Shown here one piece after another: positions 25,717 through 33,505 of a stretch of DNA of 64,000 nucleotides (position 1 is the stretch's first letter; each line of letters starts with the position of its first letter). The DNA is from Verrucomicrobiota bacterium (lineage in GTDB: Bacteria > Verrucomicrobiota > Verrucomicrobiia > Verrucomicrobiales > Akkermansiaceae). Made by a program: the position numbers and the translations under genes. The stretch lies in assembly GCA_004293285.1 (NCBI GenBank), contig RDYF01000049.1, positions 1 through 64,000 on the forward strand, given 5' to 3'. The notes under the pieces were generated by a model. That model was not told the origin of the DNA. It was given only the letters and a program-made list of their open reading frames with translations, and made no database searches.

Positions 25717-26838
25717 ATGCCTGCACCGCGCTTGCTTCTACTTACTGCTGCTTTTGGCGAAGGTCACAACAGTGCTGCGAGGAATTTGGCATTGAGTTTG
25801 AAAAAAATGGGCGCGGATGCATGGGTCATCGACCCTTGCGCTGAGGCCGCGCCTTGGGTAACGCGCACGCTATGTCGGCTGTATCGTTGGGTCACCACGC
25901 ATGCGCCGCACTTGTGGTATAAGATTTATTGTTCCACCGATGACATGGATTTTTCGCGCCAGAGATTTCATCTGTTGCGAAAGCCCGAGCGATACTTGGG
26001 TCGGTACCTGCGAAATCATCCGCTGGATGCAGTGATCAGTACCTATCCTTTGTATCCGTATTTTCTGGAGAGAATCGCGGCGGAATCAGGTGTCAAAACA
26101 CCCGTATTTACGGTCATCACCGATTCGATGGAAATCAATGCTTCGTGGAAAAAAGCGCCGACCACGGCGTGGGTGATCACAGATCCGCAGACCCGGGCGA
26201 GATTGATGGCTGCGGGATTGCCTGAGGAGAAGCTGTTCGATACGGGTTTCCCCGTGCATCCCTCCTTTGCGGAAATGTCCGTGCTGCCAGAGGATGCATC
26301 GGTCACGCCGTTCCGTGTATTGTATTTTCCCACTTCCAAAAAACCACACATCCGTCGCACTTCAAGAGCGCTCTTGCGATCTTCGCCGCAGGTATGCTTG
26401 ACCATTGTCATGGGCAAAAACCTGCGTTTGTTGTATCGGCGAGCGATGGAACTGAAACGTGAGTTTCCCGGTCGAGTGCGTTTGATTGGCTGGACGCGAC
26501 GAGTGCCGGAATTGCTATGCAGCCATCATTTGGTCGTTGGCAAAGCGGGTGGGGCGACCGTGCATGAGGCGATTGCGGCGCAGTGTCCGATGCTTGTGCA
26601 TCATTTGGTGCCGGGACAGGAGCAGGGGAATTTGCATTTGTTGGAAGATTTGGGAGCGGGGGCATTGACCGAGACCCCGGAGCAGATTTCCGAGAGGATG
26701 CAGCGCTTGCTCGCGCACGATGCGGCGGAGTGGCGCAAGATGAAACGAAAGCTGGCGGAGTATCGACGCAATGACGGCGGCGAACGAGCAGCGCGCGCCA
26801 TTTTGCAGGCGATCGGGCATAGTGAGCTGCACGGGTGA
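25717..26838 (+). CDS. GT28-family glycosyltransferase resembling monogalactosyldiacylglycerol synthase
   Basis: The product begins PRLLLLTAAFGEGHNSAARN (acceptor-side loop typical of MGDG synthase and MurG), continues with AVISTYPLYPYFLERIA and TVITDSMEINASWKKAPTTA, and ends with the nucleotide-sugar site VGKAGGATVHEAIAAQCPML. This is the processive diacylglycerol glycosyltransferase pattern, so it probably makes a membrane glycolipid on the cytoplasmic face. ATG 25717 was chosen; ATG 25702 shares two bases with an opposite-strand start codon. It is divergent from the membrane genes at 24513 and 22365. Confidence 0.85.
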   Translation: MPAPRLLLLTAAFGEGHNSAARNLALSLKKMGADAWVIDPCAEAAPWVTRTLCRLYRWVTTHAPHLWYKIYCSTDDMDFSRQRFHLLRKPERYLGRYLRNHPLDAVISTYPLYPYFLERIAAESGVKTPVFTVITDSMEINASWKKAPTTAWVITDPQTRARLMAAGLPEEKLFDTGFPVHPSFAEMSVLPEDASVTPFRVLYFPTSKKPHIRRTSRALLRSSPQVCLTIVMGKNLRLLYRRAMELKREFPGRVRLIGWTRRVPELLCSHHLVVGKAGGATVHEAIAAQCPMLVHHLVPGQEQGNLHLLEDLGAGALTETPEQISERMQRLLAHDAAEWRKMKRKLAEYRRNDGGERAARAILQAIGHSELHG

Positions 26839-26896
26839 AGTGAGGTTTGTGGGGTTGACCTAGAGAATCAGAGATGACAGAAAGACGGCGACTGCG

Positions 26897-27763
26897 ATGA
26901 AACGATTGACGATAACCAAGACGCCCAAATGCTATATCGGCGGCGCTTTTCTACGGTCCGAGAGTGGTCGGGTGGTGACATGGCATGATCATCGGGGTGA
27001 TTTTTTCGCCAACATTCCCGTGTGCAGTCGAAAAGATCTGCGCAACGCGGTCGAGGCCGCCACTCAAGCGGCGGCTTCTTGGGCGCAGCGCAGTGGTTAT
27101 CTTCGCGGGCAAATTCTCTATCGCTTGGCGGAAATGCTCGAAGCTCGTCATGCGGAGATGGCCGCAGCTCTGGCGCTCGATGGTCGAACTGTTGCGGAAG
27201 CGGAGAATGAAGTCAGCGCGAGCATTGATCGATTGATCCACTACGCCGGTTGGACCGACAAATTTCAAGCTTTGTTGGGTAGCATCAATCCAGTGGCGTC
27301 GTCGCATCACGCCGTTACCGTCATCGAGCCGATGGGAGTGATCGGCGTGATGGCTCCAGATGAGGCACCTCTTTTGGCGTTGATCAGTTTGATCGCTCCA
27401 GCACTGGCCAGCGGCAATGCAGTGGTTGGGTTTGCTTCGGCTATTCATCCTTATCCCTCGATTTTGCTTGGTGAAATGTTGGCTACCAGTGATTTGCCCG
27501 GAGGGGTGGTGAATTTGCTGACCGGAGATCGAGACGAATTGCTGTCGACCTTTGCCAGTCATGAGCAAATCCGCGGTCTCGTGGCTGTGGTCACGGCGGC
27601 GCAGCATCGGCTCTTGGATCTTGGCGCTGCCGATAGCGTCAAGCGGGTCAAAGCGCTGGCGGTCGATGCGATTGCGGATTGGTCACAGGACTCTTGTCAA
27701 GGTCTTGAGTGGATACGCAGCACGGTCGAGTGCAAGACCCTGTGGCAGCCGAGAGAGGCTTGA
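26897..27763 (+). CDS. Half-length aldehyde-dehydrogenase-like protein lacking the catalytic domain
   Basis: Residues 10-230 follow the N-terminal NAD-binding part of aldehyde dehydrogenases: KCYIGGAFLRSESGRV, YLRGQILYRLAEMLEARHAE, MGVIGVMAPDEAPLLALISL, APALASGNAVVGFAS and LPGGVVNLLTGDRDELL. The segment that would carry the catalytic Cys and the general-base Glu is absent. The chain ends with a tail CQGLEWIRSTVECKTLWQP at 288 residues, against about 480-500 for the family. The end looks natural rather than truncated, as in other short ALDH-like partners encoded next to full ALDH genes. No such partner is nearby. Confidence 0.75.
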   Translation: MKRLTITKTPKCYIGGAFLRSESGRVVTWHDHRGDFFANIPVCSRKDLRNAVEAATQAAASWAQRSGYLRGQILYRLAEMLEARHAEMAAALALDGRTVAEAENEVSASIDRLIHYAGWTDKFQALLGSINPVASSHHAVTVIEPMGVIGVMAPDEAPLLALISLIAPALASGNAVVGFASAIHPYPSILLGEMLATSDLPGGVVNLLTGDRDELLSTFASHEQIRGLVAVVTAAQHRLLDLGAADSVKRVKALAVDAIADWSQDSCQGLEWIRSTVECKTLWQPREA

Positions 27764-27772
27764 GAGCCCAGC

Positions 27773-29335
27773 TTAGAGGGCGTCGGCGATTTTTAGTCCA
27801 TCGAGAGCTGCACTGACAATGCCGCCGGCGTAGCCAGCGCCTTCGCCGCAAGGGAACAAGCGGGCGACCTGTGGATGCTGCAAGCTGCTTTCCTCGCGCG
27901 GCACGCGTACGGGAGAGCTAGTGCGCGTTTCAAAGCCGAGCAACAACCCTTCTTGTCCGGTGTAGCCGCGGATTTGCTGTCCAAAAAGGCGCAAACCCGT
28001 GCGCATGCGCTTCATCATGAAGCGTGGCATCAGTTCGTGCAGTGGGGCCGATGTGGCACCTGGGAAATAGCTCATCGCCGGCAGTGAGGACGAGATTTTG
28101 CCGCTGAGGAAATCGACCACGCGCTGCCCTGGAGCCTTTTGCCCACCGCCTCCAGCTTGCTTTGCCAGTTGTTCGAGATTTTTCTGAAAGGCAATGCCCG
28201 AGAGCACACCGTGTTCCTTGGCAAAGGACTCGGTATCTTCCGGTTCAACCGTGACCACCATGCCACTGTTGGCAAATGGCGAATCGCGTCGCGCGAGGCT
28301 CATGCCATTCACCACAACCTCGTCATTCTCGGTCGCAGCAGGAACTATCCAGCCGCCAGGGCACATGCAAAAGCTGTGAACCCCGCGATCTTCAATTTTG
28401 GTCGCCAGTCGATAACGCGCTGCAGGCAGTAATCGGGGTCGCTCTTCTCCCCGCGGGATATGGTATTGCACTTGATCGATCAGTGCTTGTGGATGTTCGA
28501 TGCGCACACCGACCGCAAAAGGTTTTTTTTCTAACAAGATCTGGCGTTGTGCGAGCAATTGATAGACATCGCGCGCGGAGTGTCCGGTGGCGAGTACTAC
28601 GGATTCGGCCTCGAAACTACGACCATCGGCACAGACGACTCCGTGGATGGTTCCGCGTTCGATCAGGAAATCGGTGACCTTGGTGAGGAAGTGGACTTCG
28701 CCGCCGCCATCCAGCACCGATTGGCGAATGGCCTTTACGACATTCGGCAGCAAGTTTGAGCCAATGTGCGGATGGGCATCGGTCAGGATTTTGGCTGGGG
28801 CTCCGTGGGCGACGAGAATTTCGTAAATGGTCGCGACAGGACCACGTTTGGTCGCGCGAGTGTAGAGTTTTCCATCGGAAAAAGTCCCTGCTCCTCCCTC
28901 GCCGAAGCAATAGTTCGAATCCTCAATCACGCGTCCTTCGCGCAGGATGGGTGCGAGATCGAAACGGCGCGCGCTGGCATCTTTGCCGCGTTCGAGAACA
29001 ATCGGACGAATCCCGCGTTCGAGGCAGCGGAGTGCGGCGAACATGCCGGCGGGGCCAAAGCCAATGATCAATGCACGCGCGGCATGGGCGGGAAGCGGAG
29101 GACAATTCCAGCGCGGTGTTTCATCGGGCGGAAGTGGGGCATCGATCCCGACTTCGAGCCGGAGCTGGACTTTGACTGCGCGTTGGCGGGCATCGATGGA
29201 ATGCTTGCGCAGGGTCATCGACTTGATCCGCTCGGGCGAAAGCGAAAGTTTTTTTGCAACAGCTTGACGCCATGCGTTTTCTTCCTCCGACTGCATCAGA
29301 GGCAAAATGATATCAACGGTCTCGACCAAAGCCAC
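27773..29335 (-). CDS. FAD-dependent dehydrogenase (COG2509-type)
   Basis: An N-terminal DUF-like domain (VDIILPL, AWRQAVAKKLSLSPERIKSM, KHSIDARQRAVKVQLRLEV) precedes the FAD site ALIIGFGPAGMFAALRCLER and the family signature YCFGEGGAGTFSDGKLYTR. Further landmarks are VVLATGHSARDVYQLL, VHSFCMCPGGWIVPAATE, VVNGMSLARRDSPFANSG and the end FPCGEGAGYAGGIVSAALDG. A GTG at 29335 fits the domain start; ATG 29218-type internal starts would cut into the first strand. The substrate is unknown. It is convergent with the ALDH-like gene, nine bases between stops. Confidence 0.85.
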   Translation of the reverse strand: MALVETVDIILPLMQSEEENAWRQAVAKKLSLSPERIKSMTLRKHSIDARQRAVKVQLRLEVGIDAPLPPDETPRWNCPPLPAHAARALIIGFGPAGMFAALRCLERGIRPIVLERGKDASARRFDLAPILREGRVIEDSNYCFGEGGAGTFSDGKLYTRATKRGPVATIYEILVAHGAPAKILTDAHPHIGSNLLPNVVKAIRQSVLDGGGEVHFLTKVTDFLIERGTIHGVVCADGRSFEAESVVLATGHSARDVYQLLAQRQILLEKKPFAVGVRIEHPQALIDQVQYHIPRGEERPRLLPAARYRLATKIEDRGVHSFCMCPGGWIVPAATENDEVVVNGMSLARRDSPFANSGMVVTVEPEDTESFAKEHGVLSGIAFQKNLEQLAKQAGGGGQKAPGQRVVDFLSGKISSSLPAMSYFPGATSAPLHELMPRFMMKRMRTGLRLFGQQIRGYTGQEGLLLGFETRTSSPVRVPREESSLQHPQVARLFPCGEGAGYAGGIVSAALDGLKIADAL

Positions 29336-29444
29336 GACCGAATCAAGCACGAGCGGGGTGATTTGGAAAGCACATCTTGCGCAGCGGCGTGCTGATATTG
29401 CGCCTGGCACTTGCTTCTGCGTGAAATGGCACTAGGTTTGAGCC

Positions 29445-30455
29445 ATGAAAGAAATTTGGCAAGGATGGGCGGCTCCGGCGGCAGGCGCGAAGTTGCAGCG
29501 TCAATCCATCGTGATGGACGCACTGGGTGATGAGCAAGTGCAAATCCGTGTCGAGAGCTGTGGGGTCTGTCACTCGGATCTATCGATGATCGACAACGAG
29601 TGGGGGATGTCGCAGTACCCCTTGATCGCGGGGCATGAAGTGATCGGCACTGTCGAAGCGATGGGGCCTTTGGCGAAAGGATTGAAGGTCGGTGACCGCG
29701 TAGGGCTGGGATGGTTTGCGGGATCTTGCCTCACCTGTCAGCCATGTTGGTCAGGTCGACACCAGCTGTGTCAGTCTGCCGAGCAGACGATTGTCGGTCG
29801 ACATGGTGGCTTTGCAGATCGGGTGCGAGCGCACTGGAGTTGGGCCATTCCGCTGCCGGATTCGTTAGATGCGCGCAAGGCTGGGCCATTGTTTTGTGGT
29901 GGGATCACCGTATTTGCGCCGATCCTGGATGGCGGTGTCAAGCCGACCGATCGAGTGGGCGTGATTGGCATTGGTGGACTGGGGCACTTGGCCTTGCAGT
30001 TTTTGCACAAATGGGGTTGTCATGTCACGGCATTCACCAGCAGTGCCAGCAAAGCGGATGAGGCGTTGGCTTTGGGCGCGCATCAAGTGATCGATTCAAG
30101 GGATGGCGCTGCGATGAAGCAAGCGGCTGGGACTTTTGACTTCATTCTCTCCACCGTGAATGTCCCTTTGGAGTGGAATGATTATCTGAACTTGTTAGGT
30201 CCAGATGGCACCTTGCATTTTGTGGGAGCCGTGTTGGAACCGATTCCCGTTCCGGCGTTTTCTCTGATTGGTGGCCGCAAAAAAGTGACGGGCTCGCCCT
30301 TGGGCTCGCCAGCGACCGTGCGCAAGATGCTCGATTTCGCAGGGCGACATGGGATTTCGGCGCAGACCGAAGATTTTGCCATGAGCGATATCAACGCAGC
30401 GCTGGATCATCTGCGTGCGGGGAAAGCGCGGTATCGTGTAGTGTTGCATCAGTAA
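29445..30455 (+). CDS. Zinc-dependent alcohol dehydrogenase (medium-chain, NAD(P)-dependent)
   Basis: The 336-residue MDR enzyme has both zinc sites: catalytic CGVCHSDLSMID (Cys) and GHEVIGTV (His-Glu), structural SCLTCQPCWSGRHQLC with four Cys. The nucleotide fold is GVIGIGGLGHLALQFLHKWG followed by HVTAFTSSASKADEALALGA. The Ser-rich TSSASK after the second strand suits NADPH, as in YahK/cinnamyl-alcohol-type aldehyde reductases. It probably reduces aldehydes to alcohols. It is convergent with recQ (eight bases between stops). Confidence 0.88.
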   Translation: MKEIWQGWAAPAAGAKLQRQSIVMDALGDEQVQIRVESCGVCHSDLSMIDNEWGMSQYPLIAGHEVIGTVEAMGPLAKGLKVGDRVGLGWFAGSCLTCQPCWSGRHQLCQSAEQTIVGRHGGFADRVRAHWSWAIPLPDSLDARKAGPLFCGGITVFAPILDGGVKPTDRVGVIGIGGLGHLALQFLHKWGCHVTAFTSSASKADEALALGAHQVIDSRDGAAMKQAAGTFDFILSTVNVPLEWNDYLNLLGPDGTLHFVGAVLEPIPVPAFSLIGGRKKVTGSPLGSPATVRKMLDFAGRHGISAQTEDFAMSDINAALDHLRAGKARYRVVLHQ

Positions 30456-30463
30456 TCGAAACA

Positions 30464-32386
30464 TCAGGCTTCGAGCATGGCGAGCACGTGATGGAATTTT
30501 TGCAAACGCCAGAGCCCGAATTCTGGGCGGTAGGTGAGCTTTGCGTGATGACTGGCAGGGCTGTGGATGCCGCAAAGGAATTTTGCGAGCTGTCGCGGTG
30601 TTGCGAGTGCTGCGTGATTTTCTTGCTTGAGGTCGAGCATGGTCTGCCACTGTTCGTCGGTGATCGCAGGAGCTTCGACTTCGGTCCAGACGATGGCAGG
30701 TTTCCCTTGGCATGGATCGCAGAGTCCGCAGGGCGGCGTCGCCATGCCAAAATGCTTTGCGAGATGCTGTGCGCGGCAGCGCTTGGTGTTGACGTAACCG
30801 ATGACTTGTTGGATTCGTACGAATTCAAATTGGGCGCGCGATGCAAAAGTCGCGAGCATGTTTCGAATCACTTCGGCGATGTCGACTGTGGAGTTTTTCT
30901 GACGTTTGTAGACTTCGCGAATGCTGCGTTGCTCCAGTCGGATGTCGCCTGCTTGTGCCAAGGAGGTGATGTGTGCAGCGATGGTTTCTCGGGACATTCC
31001 GGTTTGCTCCGAAATCTCGTAGAGCGGAAAGTGCAGGCTGCCATAGCGCGACTCGGCAGCAGTGAGCAGCTTGCGGAGGGCCGTTTTTTCTCTTGCAGCA
31101 TAGCCCGAGAGAATTTTTTCGAGTGGTCGCAACAAGCGCACGCGGAAGTAGGCGTGGTATGAGCCATTTCGTTCGATCAGCCCCGCGAGTTCTAAGTAGG
31201 CGATGACGGTGCGCAGTGTTTCTTCACGCATGTCATTGCTTACCGATAGTTCGTAGGGCGAGATGGCAAACAGCTTTCCGGGGTCGGCCAAACGTAGGAG
31301 TCGATCTAACAAATTTCGCAACGATTGCGGTGAGGGTGTGGCAGCGTGGATAAAGTTTTCGAGACGCGCGACATCGCGTCGGTCGGCAAACAGCAGACAA
31401 TGTGAAGCCTCGCCATCGCGGCCGGCGCGACCAATTTCTTGGCTATAGCCTTCGAGGCTTTTCGGCAGGTGGTAGTGAATGATGTGGCGGATGTCGGGTT
31501 TATCGATGCCCATGCCGAATGCGATGGTGGCGACGACAATCCGCGTTTCATTGCGCAAAAAAGCGTCTTGAGTGAGAGAGCGCTCGGAGGTGGGCAGACC
31601 AGCGTGATAAGCACGAGCACGAAAACCGTGTTGCTGGAGCAAGGCAGCGAGAGTTTCCGTGTCTTGGCGAGAAGTAGCGTAGACGATCGTCGGTCCGCGA
31701 TTTTGTTGCAGATACTCACACAAACGATGCGGTTTGTCGTTCTCGTCCTGAGCTTCGACAGAGAGATGTAGATTGGGTCGATGAAAGTCCGAGTGAAACT
31801 GATGTTCTTTTTTGATGCGAAAATGTTTTCGGATCTCGCGTGCGACCTTTGGAGTAGCAGTGGCAGTGAGGGCGAGTACGCGACCGACGCCCAACTTGCG
31901 AGTGACGCGTGCAATTTTGAGGTAATCGGGGCGGAAATTGTGGCCCCATTCCGACAGGCAATGCGCTTCGTCGATGGCGAGCAAGTCGATGCGCAAGCCG
32001 CGGATCGAGCGGAGAAAGGCTTTCGAGGCGAGTCGTTCGGGCGAGAGAAAAAGCAATTTTCGCGGCGATTCATGGAGTTCTTCCAATACTGCGGCGAGTT
32101 CGTCATCCGCGAGAGAAGAGTCCAATCGAGCGGCGGCGATGCCACGGCGTTGGAGTGATTCGACTTGATCCTTCATTAAGGCAATCAAGGGACTAACGAC
32201 AAGAGTGATGCCGTCGAGCATCAAAGCCGGCAATTGGTAGCAGAGCGACTTACCAGCTCCCGTAGGAAAAAGAGCAAGCGCCGATTCACCGCGCAACAAG
32301 CAATCAATCACCGCCTCCTGCTGCCCCCGAAACTCCAGCAGCCCAAACCTCTCCCGCAAAATCCACTTAGGGGTCAGTCCTCGCAT
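30464..32386 (-). CDS. recQ: ATP-dependent DNA helicase RecQ, start codon inside a transposon end
   Basis: The helicase core is complete: motif 0 LEFRGQQEAVIDCL, Walker A PTGAGKSLCYQLPAL, DEAH in LLAIDEAHCLSEWGHNFRPD near 142, and ATIAFGMGIDKPDIRHIIHY with QEIGRAGRDGE. A winged-helix stretch follows, and a Cys cluster (RCRAQHLAKHFGMATPPCG, LCDPC, about 534-555) lies after it rather than before, unlike E. coli RecQ. No HRDC domain is recognised. The N-terminus reads MRGLTPK, encoded by the RAYT end repeat; RecQ homology begins only at ILRERFG. A TTG at codon 10 could be the ancestral start. The gene overlaps the transposase gene end by 13 bases. Confidence 0.93.
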   Translation of the reverse strand: MRGLTPKWILRERFGLLEFRGQQEAVIDCLLRGESALALFPTGAGKSLCYQLPALMLDGITLVVSPLIALMKDQVESLQRRGIAAARLDSSLADDELAAVLEELHESPRKLLFLSPERLASKAFLRSIRGLRIDLLAIDEAHCLSEWGHNFRPDYLKIARVTRKLGVGRVLALTATATPKVAREIRKHFRIKKEHQFHSDFHRPNLHLSVEAQDENDKPHRLCEYLQQNRGPTIVYATSRQDTETLAALLQQHGFRARAYHAGLPTSERSLTQDAFLRNETRIVVATIAFGMGIDKPDIRHIIHYHLPKSLEGYSQEIGRAGRDGEASHCLLFADRRDVARLENFIHAATPSPQSLRNLLDRLLRLADPGKLFAISPYELSVSNDMREETLRTVIAYLELAGLIERNGSYHAYFRVRLLRPLEKILSGYAAREKTALRKLLTAAESRYGSLHFPLYEISEQTGMSRETIAAHITSLAQAGDIRLEQRSIREVYKRQKNSTVDIAEVIRNMLATFASRAQFEFVRIQQVIGYVNTKRCRAQHLAKHFGMATPPCGLCDPCQGKPAIVWTEVEAPAITDEQWQTMLDLKQENHAALATPRQLAKFLCGIHSPASHHAKLTYRPEFGLWRLQKFHHVLAMLEA

Positions 32387-32397
32387 GGTAACATTTT
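32365..32397 (-). repeat. RAYT end repeat, left copy (over the recQ start)
   Basis: On the minus strand the repeat holds, in one frame, the transposase end KMLPCED-stop and, in another, the recQ start MRGLTPK. It is identical over 33 bases to the right copy. Confidence 0.92.
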
Positions 32398-33393
32398 TTC
32401 GATTTCTTTGCAGAGTTTTTGGATTTGTGGCTGTGCTTTGGCTTGTTTGACGAGGCGGCTCACAGAGCGATCATGTCCCATGCTCAGACGTTGTGAGATC
32501 CAGACATTGCTGGCATTGGTTCTTGCCTTGATGATGGCGGCAATGGCGACTTTGCGAGGATCGCCTTTCCTGATGGATTCTATGACATGCGAATCATCGG
32601 GGATTTGCCAGTGAGCGAGGGCGAGTTCAACAATTTTTTCCGCAGCAGATTCGTCGTGTTTTTGAAGTGCTGGACCGCAATGATTGCCTTTTGTTTTGAG
32701 AGTTTTGGCATCTTGTTGAATGAGCGCGAGCAATCGATCCCGAAAGCTTTCTTCGCCGAGATACCAGCCTCGCCGCAGTGCTTGCATGGCAGCATCTGGC
32801 AAACGTCCGCCGTCGTTGTTGGCGCGAATCTCCAACCATTCAAGGTAAGCGCGACGTCCGCGACCTGTTTCCGCGAGAGAAAAGGCATCGAGCACTCGTT
32901 GGAAAACCATCCAATCGGGGCCTTTGCCTTTCGCGTAAGCTTGTAGACTGCTCCAGCGGTAAGAAAGCAGTGGTGCCTTGTTTGAGCCAACCAATTTGGC
33001 GCGTGCGGGATTGAGATGGATGTAGTCGGCGACATTGCGAAACTGATGGGCATCAGCAGCGAGTTCGCCCGAAACGGGTATGGACTTGTATCGACCTTGA
33101 AAAACGTGGCCACGGCGTTGATATCGACGGTTCCAAGCTTGACTGAAGCCTCCGAGAAGCCATTTCATGCCTGTTACCAAATTGGGTTCGGGGGTTTCGA
33201 GAAGCAGGTGAAAATGGTTCGCCATCAGCACCCACGCATGGATACGCCAACCGTGACTCTTGCAGGTTGCCTCTAGCCAGTCGAGAAACAACAGATGGTC
33301 CGAATCAGTGAGAAAGATTTTTTTTCCTCCATCACCTCGTGCCATGATGTGATACACTGCTCCCGGGTAGACAAATCGTAACGGTCTTGCCAT
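32374..33393 (-). CDS. REP-associated tyrosine transposase (IS200-like Y1 domain)
   Basis: The 339-residue protein starts MARPLRFVYPGAVYHIMARG, the RAYT hallmark. The HUH motif is NHFHLLLETPEP near residue 60; RRGHVFQGRYKSIPV and YIHLNPARAKLVG (catalytic Tyr in this region) follow. Its C-terminal third carries a DnaA-like helix-turn-helix (NVWISQRLSMGHDRSVSRLV). RAYT proteins cut and join single strands at REP sequences and are usually single-copy, domesticated-looking genes. All key residues are present, so it may be active. Its last seven codons lie in the left end repeat. Confidence 0.93.
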   Translation of the reverse strand: MARPLRFVYPGAVYHIMARGDGGKKIFLTDSDHLLFLDWLEATCKSHGWRIHAWVLMANHFHLLLETPEPNLVTGMKWLLGGFSQAWNRRYQRRGHVFQGRYKSIPVSGELAADAHQFRNVADYIHLNPARAKLVGSNKAPLLSYRWSSLQAYAKGKGPDWMVFQRVLDAFSLAETGRGRRAYLEWLEIRANNDGGRLPDAAMQALRRGWYLGEESFRDRLLALIQQDAKTLKTKGNHCGPALQKHDESAAEKIVELALAHWQIPDDSHVIESIRKGDPRKVAIAAIIKARTNASNVWISQRLSMGHDRSVSRLVKQAKAQPQIQKLCKEIEKMLPCED

Positions 33394-33431
33394 GGACGAA
33401 TCCTGTTAGTTGTGGTCGTGCTCGTCAATCA

Positions 33432-33465
33432 AAAATGTTACCATGCGAGGACTGACCCCTAAGTT
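33432..33465 (+). repeat. RAYT end repeat, right copy (over the lactonase 5' end)
   Basis: This is the same 34 bases as at 6674-6707 and the inverse of 32365-32397. Its ATG at 33443 is in frame with the lactonase gene and would give the N-terminus MRGLTPKFWL. Confidence 0.92.
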
Positions 33466-33505
33466 TTGGCTGGACGTTTTGCGTGTGGTGGGGTTGGCTG
33501 AGGGT

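Larger units (their letters stand above)
32365..33465 (-). mobile_element. REP-associated tyrosine transposase (RAYT) element with outward inverted repeats
   Basis: A single transposase gene is bounded by two inverted copies of a 33-34 base repeat (32365-32397 and 33432-33465) that read outward as TGTTACCATGCGAGGACTG and on into CCCCTAAGT. The left copy carries the transposase stop codon. No target duplication is apparent, as expected for HUH/Y1 elements. A third solo copy lies at 6674-6707. Confidence 0.85.
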
